The translations under genes and the position numbers were made by a program. Shown in pieces: positions 32,301-41,089 of a stretch of 64,000 nucleotides of DNA (positions within the stretch are counted from its first letter, which is position 1; each line of letters starts with the position of its first letter). The notes under the pieces were generated by a model. It worked only from the letters and a program-made list of their open reading frames with translations. It searched no databases and had not been told where the DNA came from. Origin of the DNA: Tritrichomonas musculus (taxonomy: Eukaryota; Parabasalia; Tritrichomonadida; Tritrichomonadidae); assembly GCA_039105265.1 (NCBI GenBank), contig JAPFFF010000028.1, positions 186,001-250,000 of the forward strand, read 5' to 3'.

Positions 32301-32633
32301 ATTTATAAAACAGCATTATATACAGTAGTTGAAAAAGGAAATATCGAAATTGTCAGGCTTTTATTAGCTAATGAAAAAATTGATATTAATATTATTAATA
32401 AAATTTTAATTTATTTATTCGTTTGACATTTAAATCTATATATTTAACTATATTTTTACAGTGCTTTAATTGTATTCATATATGATTATATTTTTAAGAT
32501 TCAATTTGAATTATCAATCAAGTTTATAATTATTATTTATAGTACTGCATATCAATTGGCTATTGAAAAAAACAAACAAGAAATCATTCAGCTTTTAAAA
32601 CCAAAATCTGAAGGTACGACCAATGATAAATGA
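30453..32633 (+). other. Interrupted ankyrin-module array of the 29195 gene
   Basis: Eight modules start near 30453, 30711, 31070, 31455, 31713, 31997, 32307 and 32541. Seven read almost the same: T-A-L-x-x-A-V/I-E-K-x-N-I-E-I-I/V-K-L-L-L, then E-K-I-D-V-N-I-x-N-I. The last (32541-32633) ends in a short tail G-T-T-N-D-K and a stop, like a true C-terminus. Module starts are preceded by TTCATAAAACAGCA-type sequence and followed by ...TTTATAAAATTCAAAATCATAT. Spacers are 25-nt minisatellite (separate entry). Modules stay free of stops while the spacers do not, which argues for selection on the modules. Confidence 0.72.
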
Positions 32634-33042
32634 ACAAATTTTTCTCATAATATGCTTCACTCTAAATCATAATAAATAAATAATTTAGTATTTTAATGAT
32701 ATATATCTTTATTATATTTTCTATTTTCATTCAATCACTTGATATTAATATTTAATATTGATTTTGTTATATTAAAAATAAAGTGTATTTATAAACGATA
32801 GAACAAATTGATTTAAAAAGTTAAGAGAAACCCACTTTTTCTTAATTCTTTATATATAATTAAAAACCAACTTTTAAAACAGTTTAATATCTAATACAGA
32901 AAGTCAAATGTAGAAATTAATATTACAAAGGCAATATAGAGATTTTTTAAATTTCAAATACCAAAGATATGGTTTCACTTATCATTTCAAACATTTTGAA
33001 ATGATTATTTATAAATAAATGTTGAAAAAGTGACTACTATAA

Positions 33043-34276
33043 AAAAGAGAAATATTCAATATTTTATTCAATGAAGACAGAATAAACATAAATTCTTTTG
33101 GAGAATACAAAACAAAGTTAATTGTTGCTTGCATTGACGGGAACATTGAAAAAGTTGATATTTTTTCACAACCTAAAATTTCTATTGATGTTTTAACATT
33201 TGCACTGAATGATAAAAACAACACTGTAACTGTTATTCATAACGATCCCAATTTTTATGGTGATATTAAAGTGCCACGAACGTTTGAAAAAGATGGCAAA
33301 AAATACGTTGTCAAACGTATTTTTGAAAATGCAACTGAACATTTAAGAGAAAGATTTATTTTCCCAGTAGACACAGATACAAAAGATAGATCAGCATTTC
33401 AATTCCATAACATGTTACTTGAATTGGAAAGAAAGCTTTTTTTCAATAGCAAAAAACTCAAAAGAATTAATTTTACTAAAAATTCTGAAATAAAAGAAAA
33501 GGATAGTTTCGCATTCAGTAATACTGCAATTGAAAGCCTCACAATTCCCTCAAGTGTGACTGAATTGAAATATAATTGGTCACACATGACACCATATTTA
33601 ATCAAAATAGATGTAATGCCTGGTAACAAGCGTTACAAAATGCACAAACATGATTTCTTAATTGGAAAAACAGATCCAGAAATTGATAAATTTTATGATC
33701 TTCTTTTTGCACGTTGAGACATTGAAATTTCAAAAATTCCGCATTTTATTAAAAGAATTGCACCATCAGTATTTTGTCAATGTTGCAGACTTCAACGCAT
33801 TGAATTTGATGAATGCACACAATTGAAAAATCATTGATTCTCAAGCATTTTGCTTTTCATCATTGACATATCTTAGAATTCCTTCATCTGTAACTGAACT
33901 TAAAGATGGCTGGTGCTATCAAACTCTCAAATTGATTAAAATCGAAGTAATGCCTGGTAACAAGTTATTTTCATTATATAACAATGATGAATTTCTTCTT
34001 GAAAAATCAGATCCGGATCTTGATATTTACAATGTTTTGCTATTTGCACAAAGAGATGTAAAAGAAGTTGTTATTCCATCATTTATAACTCGAATTGCTC
34101 AATTCTCTTTTATTTTATTGCAAGAAAATAGTCAAATTCAAACAATTGAAAAAGATACTTTTTCAGATTCTTCATTAGAACAAATTAAAATTCCTTCAAA
34201 TACTATATTCATCAAGGATTCAGCATTTGAAAACTGTGAAAAATTGACAAGTGCTCTTTTCGATGAAGGATTATAG
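33043..34276 (+). pseudogene. BspA-like LRR gene, broken
   Basis: Open from 33043 without an ATG. It reads a family-typical N-terminal region (S-F-G-E-Y-K-T-K-L), then LRR_5 repeats with L-T-I-P-S-S-V-T-E-L. It stops at 33717, continues for about 40 codons with F-I-K-R-I-A-P-S-V-F, is interrupted again, and resumes at 33863-34276 (L-R-I-P-S-S-V-T-E-L, I-K-D-S-A-F-E-N-C). Two related segments (V-M-P-G-N-K...D-L-L-F-A and ...V-L-L-F-A) suggest an internal duplication of about 150 residues. At least two breaks make it a pseudogene. Confidence 0.72.
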
Positions 34277-34284
34277 TTGGAATT

Positions 34285-34879
34285 AATTGATTATGCAAGC
34301 ATTGTTGCATAAGCGAGCATTGAATTTTTGTGTCCTTTTTTGGCATCCCTTTTAAATAGTCTGGAAACTTCTTTCTTGTCTATCGAAACACCATCGCCGC
34401 TGTACAGAATTTGTGCATAATAATATGTTGATTCTAGCTGTCATTCCTTGATGTACTCAATGTATTTGCAATACTATGTAGCATCGATTCCGTCTGTTAT
34501 GAATTCTTCATTTGTTTGCAAAATTTCGGTTATATCGTCAAATGTGAGGCGTTTAGAGGGGTTCTTGTCCCAACACTTTTCAATCAAATGCTGCTACAAT
34601 ACTGGAAATTGTTTCTGGTGATAAATAAATCAAGGTGCCTTTTCCTTCTTTTGAATGTGTGATACTTGAAATGCAATAATCTGTAAGTATCGGATTACTT
34701 GCTTTTAGGTCTCCATGTACAATTTGAATGGCATATAAAAATGGTGCCTTTTTCTCCAAAATATCGAGCTTAAAAGTCAACGAAGTCTCCCCATTCCTTA
34801 AACCGCTGAAGTTAATTGAGTCAGGAATAACTTTAATGAATATTTTTTTCTCTTTTCTACATAACAAAAATGAATTCAC
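34285..34879 (-). pseudogene. Kinase-Sel1 gene relic
   Basis: Minus strand. V-H-G-D-L-K-A-S-N (catalytic loop) at about 34700, a degenerate activation segment without DFG, then Y-L-S-P-E. After a frame change come C-W-D-K-N-P-S-K-R-L-T-F-D-D-I (kinase subdomain XI) and a Sel1 repeat (Y-Y-Y-A-Q-I-L-Y-S-G-D-G-V, K-K-G-H-K-N-S-M-L-A-Y-A). Several stops and frame changes. The architecture is the same as that of the intact gene at 5350-9141. Confidence 0.7.
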
Positions 34880-35068
34880 ATTTATACTTGAAATCCGACC
34901 AATCTTTGATGACCATCAAGATCAACTCAGTGCTGAGAAGTTATGAATTTGCTTATAAGTGAATAAAGTAATTCTGTATAAAAGTTGCTTTTCCTGTAAT
35001 GCATAGGATCTTGAATGAATTCATTCACAATTTTGATTATCTCAATAAATTAAAATTTTGTTTATATA

Positions 35069-36333
35069 GGGGGTGGAAAAAGTCCTTGCGTCTGCTTTTT
35101 TTTATATATAAAAAATAAGATATCATTAAATTAAATATTGTTTAATATATATAATCACCTTCTCTTTCAATTACAATTAAAAGCCTTTTGATCCATTCAT
35201 CATACACAGATTTGAGAACATCTGTTGGAATTTCATATGACAATTCTTTGATCTTTTCAAAAAGTTCGTTTTCATTGTCAAATATTTGACCTTCTAACAG
35301 TTTTTTTAAATATCCAAACAGAAAAAAATCTGATGGAGCCAGATCCGGCGAGTAAGCCGGATGATCTAATCTAATGATGCCCAATTCATCGTATTTTTCA
35401 TGTGTTAAGTGTGGTCTGGCGTTATCTAAATGTAAAAAATATCCTTTTGTGTTTATTGATTTGGCCAAATCTCCTAGTACATTTTCAGAAAAGAAAGCTT
35501 TATTAAATTTTTGTCCAATAGGTAACATTGTAATTCCTTTGAAACCTGTTCTACCCCAAATAAAAGACACCATTAATTTTTTTGCTCCAATTGTTTGCTT
35601 AACTTTAAACGGACGAGGCCTTCCATTTTCAAGCCACATGGAATTTCTTTGATTGACGAGATAAAACCATGATTCATCCTGAGTCAAAACTTTGTTCAAC
35701 TTGCGTTCATTTGAGTTGGAAAGGAAATTATATAATTTCTGAGCTATTTCAACTCGTTTTGCCTTTATTTCTGGAGTAGGTTGATATGGAACCCATTTAA
35801 AATTGACCTTACTCATTGAAAGATTTATGGTTAAAATCTTCTTAACGGTTTTAGAATCAGCTCCAACCTTTTTAGATATTTTTTTTGTACTGAGATAAGG
35901 ATCTTCTTGAAGTATATCTTTAATTTTCTGAACGAGTTCATCTTTTGGAGGTCTTCCGGATCTCGGTAAGTCAAAAATTGAATAGTCACCTTGTTTGCAC
36001 TTTTGTGTCCGATCTTGAACAGTTCTGAGTGAAATAGAATTTTCGCCATATGCTTCTATTATAGATTCATATATTTCTTTATTTGTGTTTCCTTTCAACC
36101 AGAGGAAATGTATAACACATCTGATTTCTATATCCATTAAAAATGCTTAACGTATTTGTGTTAACGTCTTTTTTTCAAATGAGTGATTGAAGTGTTTCAA
36201 TAAATAATTTTTTATTACAAATATTACATTTAAAAGTTCATCTAATTATCAACATATTTATATATTTGTTTTTTTTTATTTAGTAACTAATAATAGCATA
36301 AAAAAGGTAGACGCAAAGACTTTTTCCACCCCC
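35069..36333 (-). mobile_element. Mariner-family transposon, apparently whole
   Basis: 1265 bp with terminal inverted repeats starting GGGGGTGGAAAAAGTC. About 26 of the first 28 bases agree between the ends. The element is flanked on both sides by TA (35067-35068 and 36334-36335), the mariner target duplication. One uninterrupted transposase gene occupies most of it. Termini and gene are both intact, so the insertion is recent. It lies between a kinase relic and an LRR relic, in already dead DNA. A mariner (Tvmar1) is known from Trichomonas vaginalis; I cannot tell whether this is the same lineage. Confidence 0.92.
35142..36137 (-). CDS. Mariner transposase
   Basis: 331 residues, a normal mariner length. 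The N-terminal paired-type helix-turn-helix covers about 1-110, with R-S-G-R-P near 59-63. The catalytic triad is D154 (T-Q-D-E-S), D238 (H-L-D-N-A-R-P-H) and D270 (S-P-D-L-A-P-S-D-F-F-L-F). Only 31 residues lie between the last two acidic residues, against 34 in Mos1-type enzymes. The missing residues fall in the stretch between R-P-H and H-P-A-Y. The W-V-P-Y linker-type motif is present (115-118). The frame is fully open from the ATG at 36137. Confidence 0.93.
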   Translation of the reverse strand: MDIEIRCVIHFLWLKGNTNKEIYESIIEAYGENSISLRTVQDRTQKCKQGDYSIFDLPRSGRPPKDELVQKIKDILQEDPYLSTKKISKKVGADSKTVKKILTINLSMSKVNFKWVPYQPTPEIKAKRVEIAQKLYNFLSNSNERKLNKVLTQDESWFYLVNQRNSMWLENGRPRPFKVKQTIGAKKLMVSFIWGRTGFKGITMLPIGQKFNKAFFSENVLGDLAKSINTKGYFLHLDNARPHLTHEKYDELGIIRLDHPAYSPDLAPSDFFLFGYLKKLLEGQIFDNENELFEKIKELSYEIPTDVLKSVYDEWIKRLLIVIEREGDYIY

Positions 36334-36413
36334 TATATTAATTATTTTTTATTATGAATCTTTTCTTTCATCAGAAAGAGATGTTTTTGTCAAAATGATT
36401 CTATTAGTAAATT

Positions 36414-36788
36414 TTAATGAAGATCATTTCTAGATGGAAGCATGATAATCTTACTCTCATCAAATCGGTCCTTGTAAATTGATTCATCTACTGAATTCCC
36501 TTCAATTTCAACTATCTGAAGCTGTTCGCAAAATAAAAAAGCACGTTTGCAAATTTGTGTAACGTGCGATGGAATCTCGATGCTTGCAAGTTTTGTACCT
36601 GAGAATGCATACGAGCCAATGATTTTGATAGTTCCAAAAATTGTCGCTTCAATTGTGTCACGTGCCATAAAAACCAGAATGTCATAGTCTTCTTTGCTGT
36701 TGTCTGACTTGCCAATGATGCATTTCCCGCCAACGCTCGCATACACTGCATTTCCTGATTCAACTTCAACTTGATACAATTTATCCAT
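36414..36788 (-). pseudogene. BspA-like LRR fragment
   Basis: 124 codons of LRR_5 protein: A-T-I-F-G-T-I-K-I-I-G-S-Y-A-F-S-G and I-E-I-P-S-H-V-T-Q-I-C-K-R-A-F. The segment starts in the middle of the usual repeat protein and lacks the N-terminal part, so it is a fragment. It lies 80 bp from the mariner end. Confidence 0.65.
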
Positions 36789-36947
36789 TCCACTGCACCA
36801 ACCATCTTATAAGGAGTAAATAATATTAAAACTACAAGATAATATTCATACCATTAACTTACAATTAGATTTTGCTTAGAAATTTTGGTTATATATTCAA
36901 ATATAACTCATTTTTCAAATTCTTTTATCTTTGTAACAAAAAAAATT

Positions 36948-37078
36948 TTACGAATTTCCCGTATAACTTTTTGTGAGCTAGCGCTCACAAAAAGTTAGGA
37001 GGAAAATTCGTAAATCTCTGAATTGAATACACTTTTTGAGTTTTTTCTCTTAAAAAGTGTGCATTCAAGAGATTTTTA
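36948..37078. repeat. Two adjacent long palindromes
   Basis: A first hairpin has a perfect 14-bp arm pair AACTTTTTGTGAGC / GCTCACAAAAAGTT at 36965-36996 with a 4-base loop, inside outer arms ACGAATTTCC / GGAAAATTCGT. A second palindrome directly follows (about 37015-37078): ATCTCTGAATTGAATACAC pairs imperfectly with GTGTGCATTCAAGAGAT. Together they resemble a MITE cluster or paired transcript-end hairpins; they lie about 370 bp beyond the stop of the leishmanolysin gene. Confidence 0.65.
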
Positions 37079-37446
37079 ATTATTATATTACAAATTTATG
37101 TAATATGAGATTGGGTCCAAACTTTTTGAGAGAGCTAATAGAAAAATAAGAAGATAATTTCAAATAATGTTTAATGAGACTATTCATTTTGAAAATTTAA
37201 TTTTTATGGTAGACTTTTATTTGAAAAATTTGGTGGACCTTTTACAACTTTCACATTTGAATTATATATGAAAAAAATTATATGTTCTTTCTGAAAACTG
37301 AATATTGTAAATAGTCAGATCCGAAAGATATTAAAAAAAGAGGTATTTTTTAAAAGAATAAGAATCAATTTAGCAGATAAAAAAAGTAACACTTAAAAAT
37401 TAGGCTAAAATAACTTTGAATTTAGATTTACTAAAAAAAATTTGTT

Positions 37447-39261
37447 TTACTGCAATGAATCATCGCTAATATTTCTTGAACTACGTTTTTTGATAATAAC
37501 AATGACGATTATTATTACAATAGCAATAACGACAACAGCGCAAGCAACAGCAATGCCAATAATTGCACCTTTCTCTAGTCCTTTTTTATCGTGATTTGTA
37601 TCTTCTGTAGGAGGAGCCACTTCAGCAAAAGGATCTCCAGTCAGATACTCTTGATCCTCCATCATTTTCACTGTCCGAATGAACTGCTCGATTGGCGGAC
37701 ACTTAATTCCGTCCACTGATTCATAATCACCGATTTTCATCACAATTTTTCCGACGTTTTTTTCATTACATTCAAATTCAACGCCATTTTCGATTGAAAT
37801 GTTGAATGACTTCCTATCATCTGCCACTTTGTAAGCGCCGCAGCTCTTCATTCCAGCAATGCAGGCACTTCCAGCTCCGCAGATTTCTTTGGTCGGGAAG
37901 TGGACAATTTGGAAATCGAAAGGCCAACTTCCTCCAATTTGAGCATCTTTGTTTGGATTGTAGAAATCTTCGGCTCCACAATAAGCCTTTGTGCTTGCGT
38001 ATTTCTTGTATTCATTGAGAGAACAGTTATAAGGATCATTATCTGAGATGTCAAGCATGTTTAATCCGCCCAGCATTTTGAATGTAAATCCGCAGTTGTC
38101 AAAATACGGGTCACTTTTTGGCCTGTAAATGTATTGCTGCGGAAAGACGTTTGCTGGAGGACCCGTGACGAAATCCTTTATGAAATTCCCGTCAATCGAG
38201 TCCTTGTTGCCCCAGACCAAAGGCTGAATCTTGGTCCACACAATGTCGTAGTTTCCAGTGTCCATCAAGATGGAGGCCGTCAACGGCGTGATCCGGTTAT
38301 AAGGACCCAAGTCTCCTTGAATATTCACCCCGATCATCAAGTCTTGATTCCCAATTCGGCATTCAACGTGACTTCCTGCTGTTCCTGAACCTCCGCCGTC
38401 TTCAATTTCAATGCCCGAAGGGACAGAAACACCGTCAATGGTGAACTTTTCGACTCCCCATTGATAAACCGCAAATTTGTGTGCGTTTGGCGTGACTAAG
38501 AATTTGTGATTTTTTCCAGTTTTTGGGTCATCTAAGAAGACAATTGGCTCTTCATATGGAGTGTTTGAATCCCTGGGATGGTAACGATAAAATAATTCAG
38601 AAGAAATTCCTAATGAATGGAATATCTCATGAATTAATGTGTTGAAAAATTTGGTGTTCTTTGAGTTTTGGTCTTGTACTTCTGTCGGAAGAAAGCGTGA
38701 ATTAATGTATATTGCTCCTTGGGTGGGTCGAAATGTCTCATTATCTATCGTTACATAATGAGCAGATGCTAGAACTTTGGATTGTCCATATGTTCTGATA
38801 AATACTGAAAGAAAAATATCGGTATTAGCAACTGAACTTGGGTAATCTGTGAGGGAAAAATAATAGGGAAGATTTGGACGAATACTATAAGGACTTTCAA
38901 CCTGATCAACCAAAAGTATACTTTGTAAATAATTTTGTACATTTTCCATTGTTTTTTTAAGGTAGTTTTTTTGTGATTCGCTTGGAATATCTTCTTTTTC
39001 ACATGTGAATTGAGTTCCTTGCCATGAAACAGTTTGTCCAGGATCAACACATTGATAAATATCTTTATCAATACGGAAATCTAAATTAATTCGAATAGGT
39101 TTTCGTTCTTTCGTTTTAGATAATGATCTAACATTTTTTATTTCCGTGTTTTTAATTGAAATTTCTTGAACTTCGATTGCTCTTTGTATAATGTCATGAT
39201 TACAAAATTGGTTGCAAGAAATATTATGGGATAATAAAATGACTATGAAAACAAAATACAT
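37447..39261 (-). CDS. Leishmanolysin-like (GP63, M8) zinc metallopeptidase, membrane anchored
   Basis: 604 residues. Signal peptide at 1-16 (M-Y-F-V-F-I-V-I-L-L). The zinc site H-E-I-F-H-S-L-G is at 211-218, the third ligand is the H of G-S-H-V-E (about 298) and a Met-turn reads L-M-D-T-G near 333. Many cysteines lie in the C-terminal half (F-D-N-C-G, D-P-Y-N-C-S, C-G-A-G-S-A-C). A C-terminal transmembrane helix lies at about 566-590, then a short basic tail. The enzyme should face outward on the plasma membrane or a secretory compartment and cut proteins. In trichomonads this family is amplified and linked to host contact. Inner parts are clearly richer in G+C than the flanks. GATCGT lies 22 nt upstream of the ATG. 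Confidence 0.95.
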   Translation of the reverse strand: MYFVFIVILLSHNISCNQFCNHDIIQRAIEVQEISIKNTEIKNVRSLSKTKERKPIRINLDFRIDKDIYQCVDPGQTVSWQGTQFTCEKEDIPSESQKNYLKKTMENVQNYLQSILLVDQVESPYSIRPNLPYYFSLTDYPSSVANTDIFLSVFIRTYGQSKVLASAHYVTIDNETFRPTQGAIYINSRFLPTEVQDQNSKNTKFFNTLIHEIFHSLGISSELFYRYHPRDSNTPYEEPIVFLDDPKTGKNHKFLVTPNAHKFAVYQWGVEKFTIDGVSVPSGIEIEDGGGSGTAGSHVECRIGNQDLMIGVNIQGDLGPYNRITPLTASILMDTGNYDIVWTKIQPLVWGNKDSIDGNFIKDFVTGPPANVFPQQYIYRPKSDPYFDNCGFTFKMLGGLNMLDISDNDPYNCSLNEYKKYASTKAYCGAEDFYNPNKDAQIGGSWPFDFQIVHFPTKEICGAGSACIAGMKSCGAYKVADDRKSFNISIENGVEFECNEKNVGKIVMKIGDYESVDGIKCPPIEQFIRTVKMMEDQEYLTGDPFAEVAPPTEDTNHDKKGLEKGAIIGIAVACAVVVIAIVIIIVIVIIKKRSSRNISDDSLQ

Positions 39262-39712
39262 TTTTTGATATTAAAAAATATTTACGATCACAAAAAACAC
39301 TTCAAAAGAGTTGAAAAATAAAGATATATTTTTATAAATATCAAATTATGCATATTACTTTTATTTTTTATGATATAAATAAATTTATAATCGAAAAATA
39401 ATTAATTTTTTTTAAGATATTTATAAAATTTAAATTTATTTACGATGAGAATTTATTTCTCAAAAAATTGTATTCTTTAATTGAATTTTTCAGAGATTTT
39501 TTTATTTAAAAAGTGGAAGGATTTTAAAGAAATGTCCTGTAGGCAACAAATGTTTTCTTAAATCTTTATGTTAAATACAAAGTATAACATTTATTAGTTT
39601 ATTATTTATATCTATATATATATAAAATACTTGAATCTTTAAAAGAGCAAAATTCAAAAAATTTTTTACTTATTAAAAGTTAAAAATAAAAAAATAAATG
39701 GAATATTCAAGT

Positions 39713-41029
39713 TCAATCTAAACCTAAATGCATTTTTAATTCAGGAATTTTTTCCTCAATTCCATCAATTAATAAGAATTTTTTTTGAACAATTTTGTTT
39801 AGCAAATCCTTGAAACTTGGTCGTTCTTCAGGTTGATGGGACCAACAAGCTTTAATTATTCGTTTTGACAATTTGTTTATATTTGATGGCATATCCAAGT
39901 TTATGTAATTTCCAACGCCAGTGAACTCAGGCATTTGTCCTTGTGTCACAATGAAATACATGACAACGCCAAATGAGTAAACATCAACTTTTTCTGTATA
40001 TTTGACATTTCTATTTAATACCTCAGGTGCCATGAATGCTAATGTTCCAACATCATGTGTAATTGATGACCATGTTGTTAAATTGATGACCTTTGCAATA
40101 CCGAAATCGCAAATTTTAACATGTTTTTCTGAATTGATTAAAATGTTTCTTATCGACAAATCTCTGTGGATTATTTTGTTTTGATGAACGTGATTCATGG
40201 CTAAACAAATTTCATAAATTATCGAAACAAGATAAATATCTTCAATTCTACTTGCAACTTGCTCTAGGTTGAATTTACAGTATTCAAGAAGAATGGCTGG
40301 ATTATGCTTTGAATCACCTCGATAAAGGCCATAAACTGTTACGATATTTGGATGATTAATTTGATTCAATATTTCGTATTCTTGTAATAGTTGCCTAATC
40401 TTGTCTATGTCAATTTCGATTGAATCCTCAGATTCTTCAAAATCGTAATCATCATCACTCCAGCTTATTTCTTTCTTTTTGTCTTCAATGTCTGATTTTT
40501 TAAAAAATTCATTGTTTAATATTTTCAAGCATAGACATCCATCATTTGTCAAGATGTTTTTAACTTTATAAACTATTGATGTTGCTCCTTTGCCCAATCG
40601 AGCTTTTTTAGTGAGGAGTTTATCAATCATTCGAGTTGATAAATCTCGAATTTTGAATTTTGAATTATCTTCTTCTTCTTCTTCTTTTTTACTCCTTTTT
40701 GATTCTGACTTTTTATGTGATCTTGAACTCATTGATTTATCTTTTCTTTTACTTCTGGTAGATTCGCGATGATTTTTTGGTTCTGCTTTTTTCTCAATAT
40801 TATTATCAGATGAATAATCGGTTGTGCTAGTTGTTAAATCTAGATTTTTGTTCGAATTATCTGATGATTTTGATTTCTTTCTTGTTGATTCTCTTTTTGA
40901 TGATTTTATATTTAATGATTCACCTTTTCTTTTATCATAAGATGATTGAGCATCGTTTTTATTCTTATTATAAGTACGAAACAATTCTATAATTTTTTTA
41001 TCACTTGCTAAATCAATTGGGGTTTTTTA
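39713..41029 (-). CDS. Ankyrin half-module, Ser/Lys-rich linker and TKL-like protein kinase (C-terminal part of locus 4)
   Basis: The open frame reads upstream of any ATG: it begins with a terminal ankyrin half-module K-T-P-I-D-L-A-S-D-K-K (41029 downwards). It then runs into about 110 residues of Ser/Lys/Arg/Glu-rich linker and a kinase domain with G-K-G-A-T-S-I-V-Y-K, lysine in C-L-K-I-L, I-I-H-R-D-L-S-I-R-N, I-C-D-F-G-I-A-K and F-M-A-P-E-V. All catalytic residues are present, so it should be an active Ser/Thr kinase. An acidic insert (S-W-S-D-D-D-Y-D-F-E-E) sits in the N-lobe before helix C. The first in-frame ATG is about residue 85 of the linker. The upstream ankyrin array on the same strand strongly suggests one ankyrin-kinase gene spanning 39713-45516. 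Confidence 0.82.
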
Positions 41030-41089
41030 TAAAATAATACAACTAAATCATTAAATTTTAGGAATAATTTCATTGGCTTTGCTAATTAA

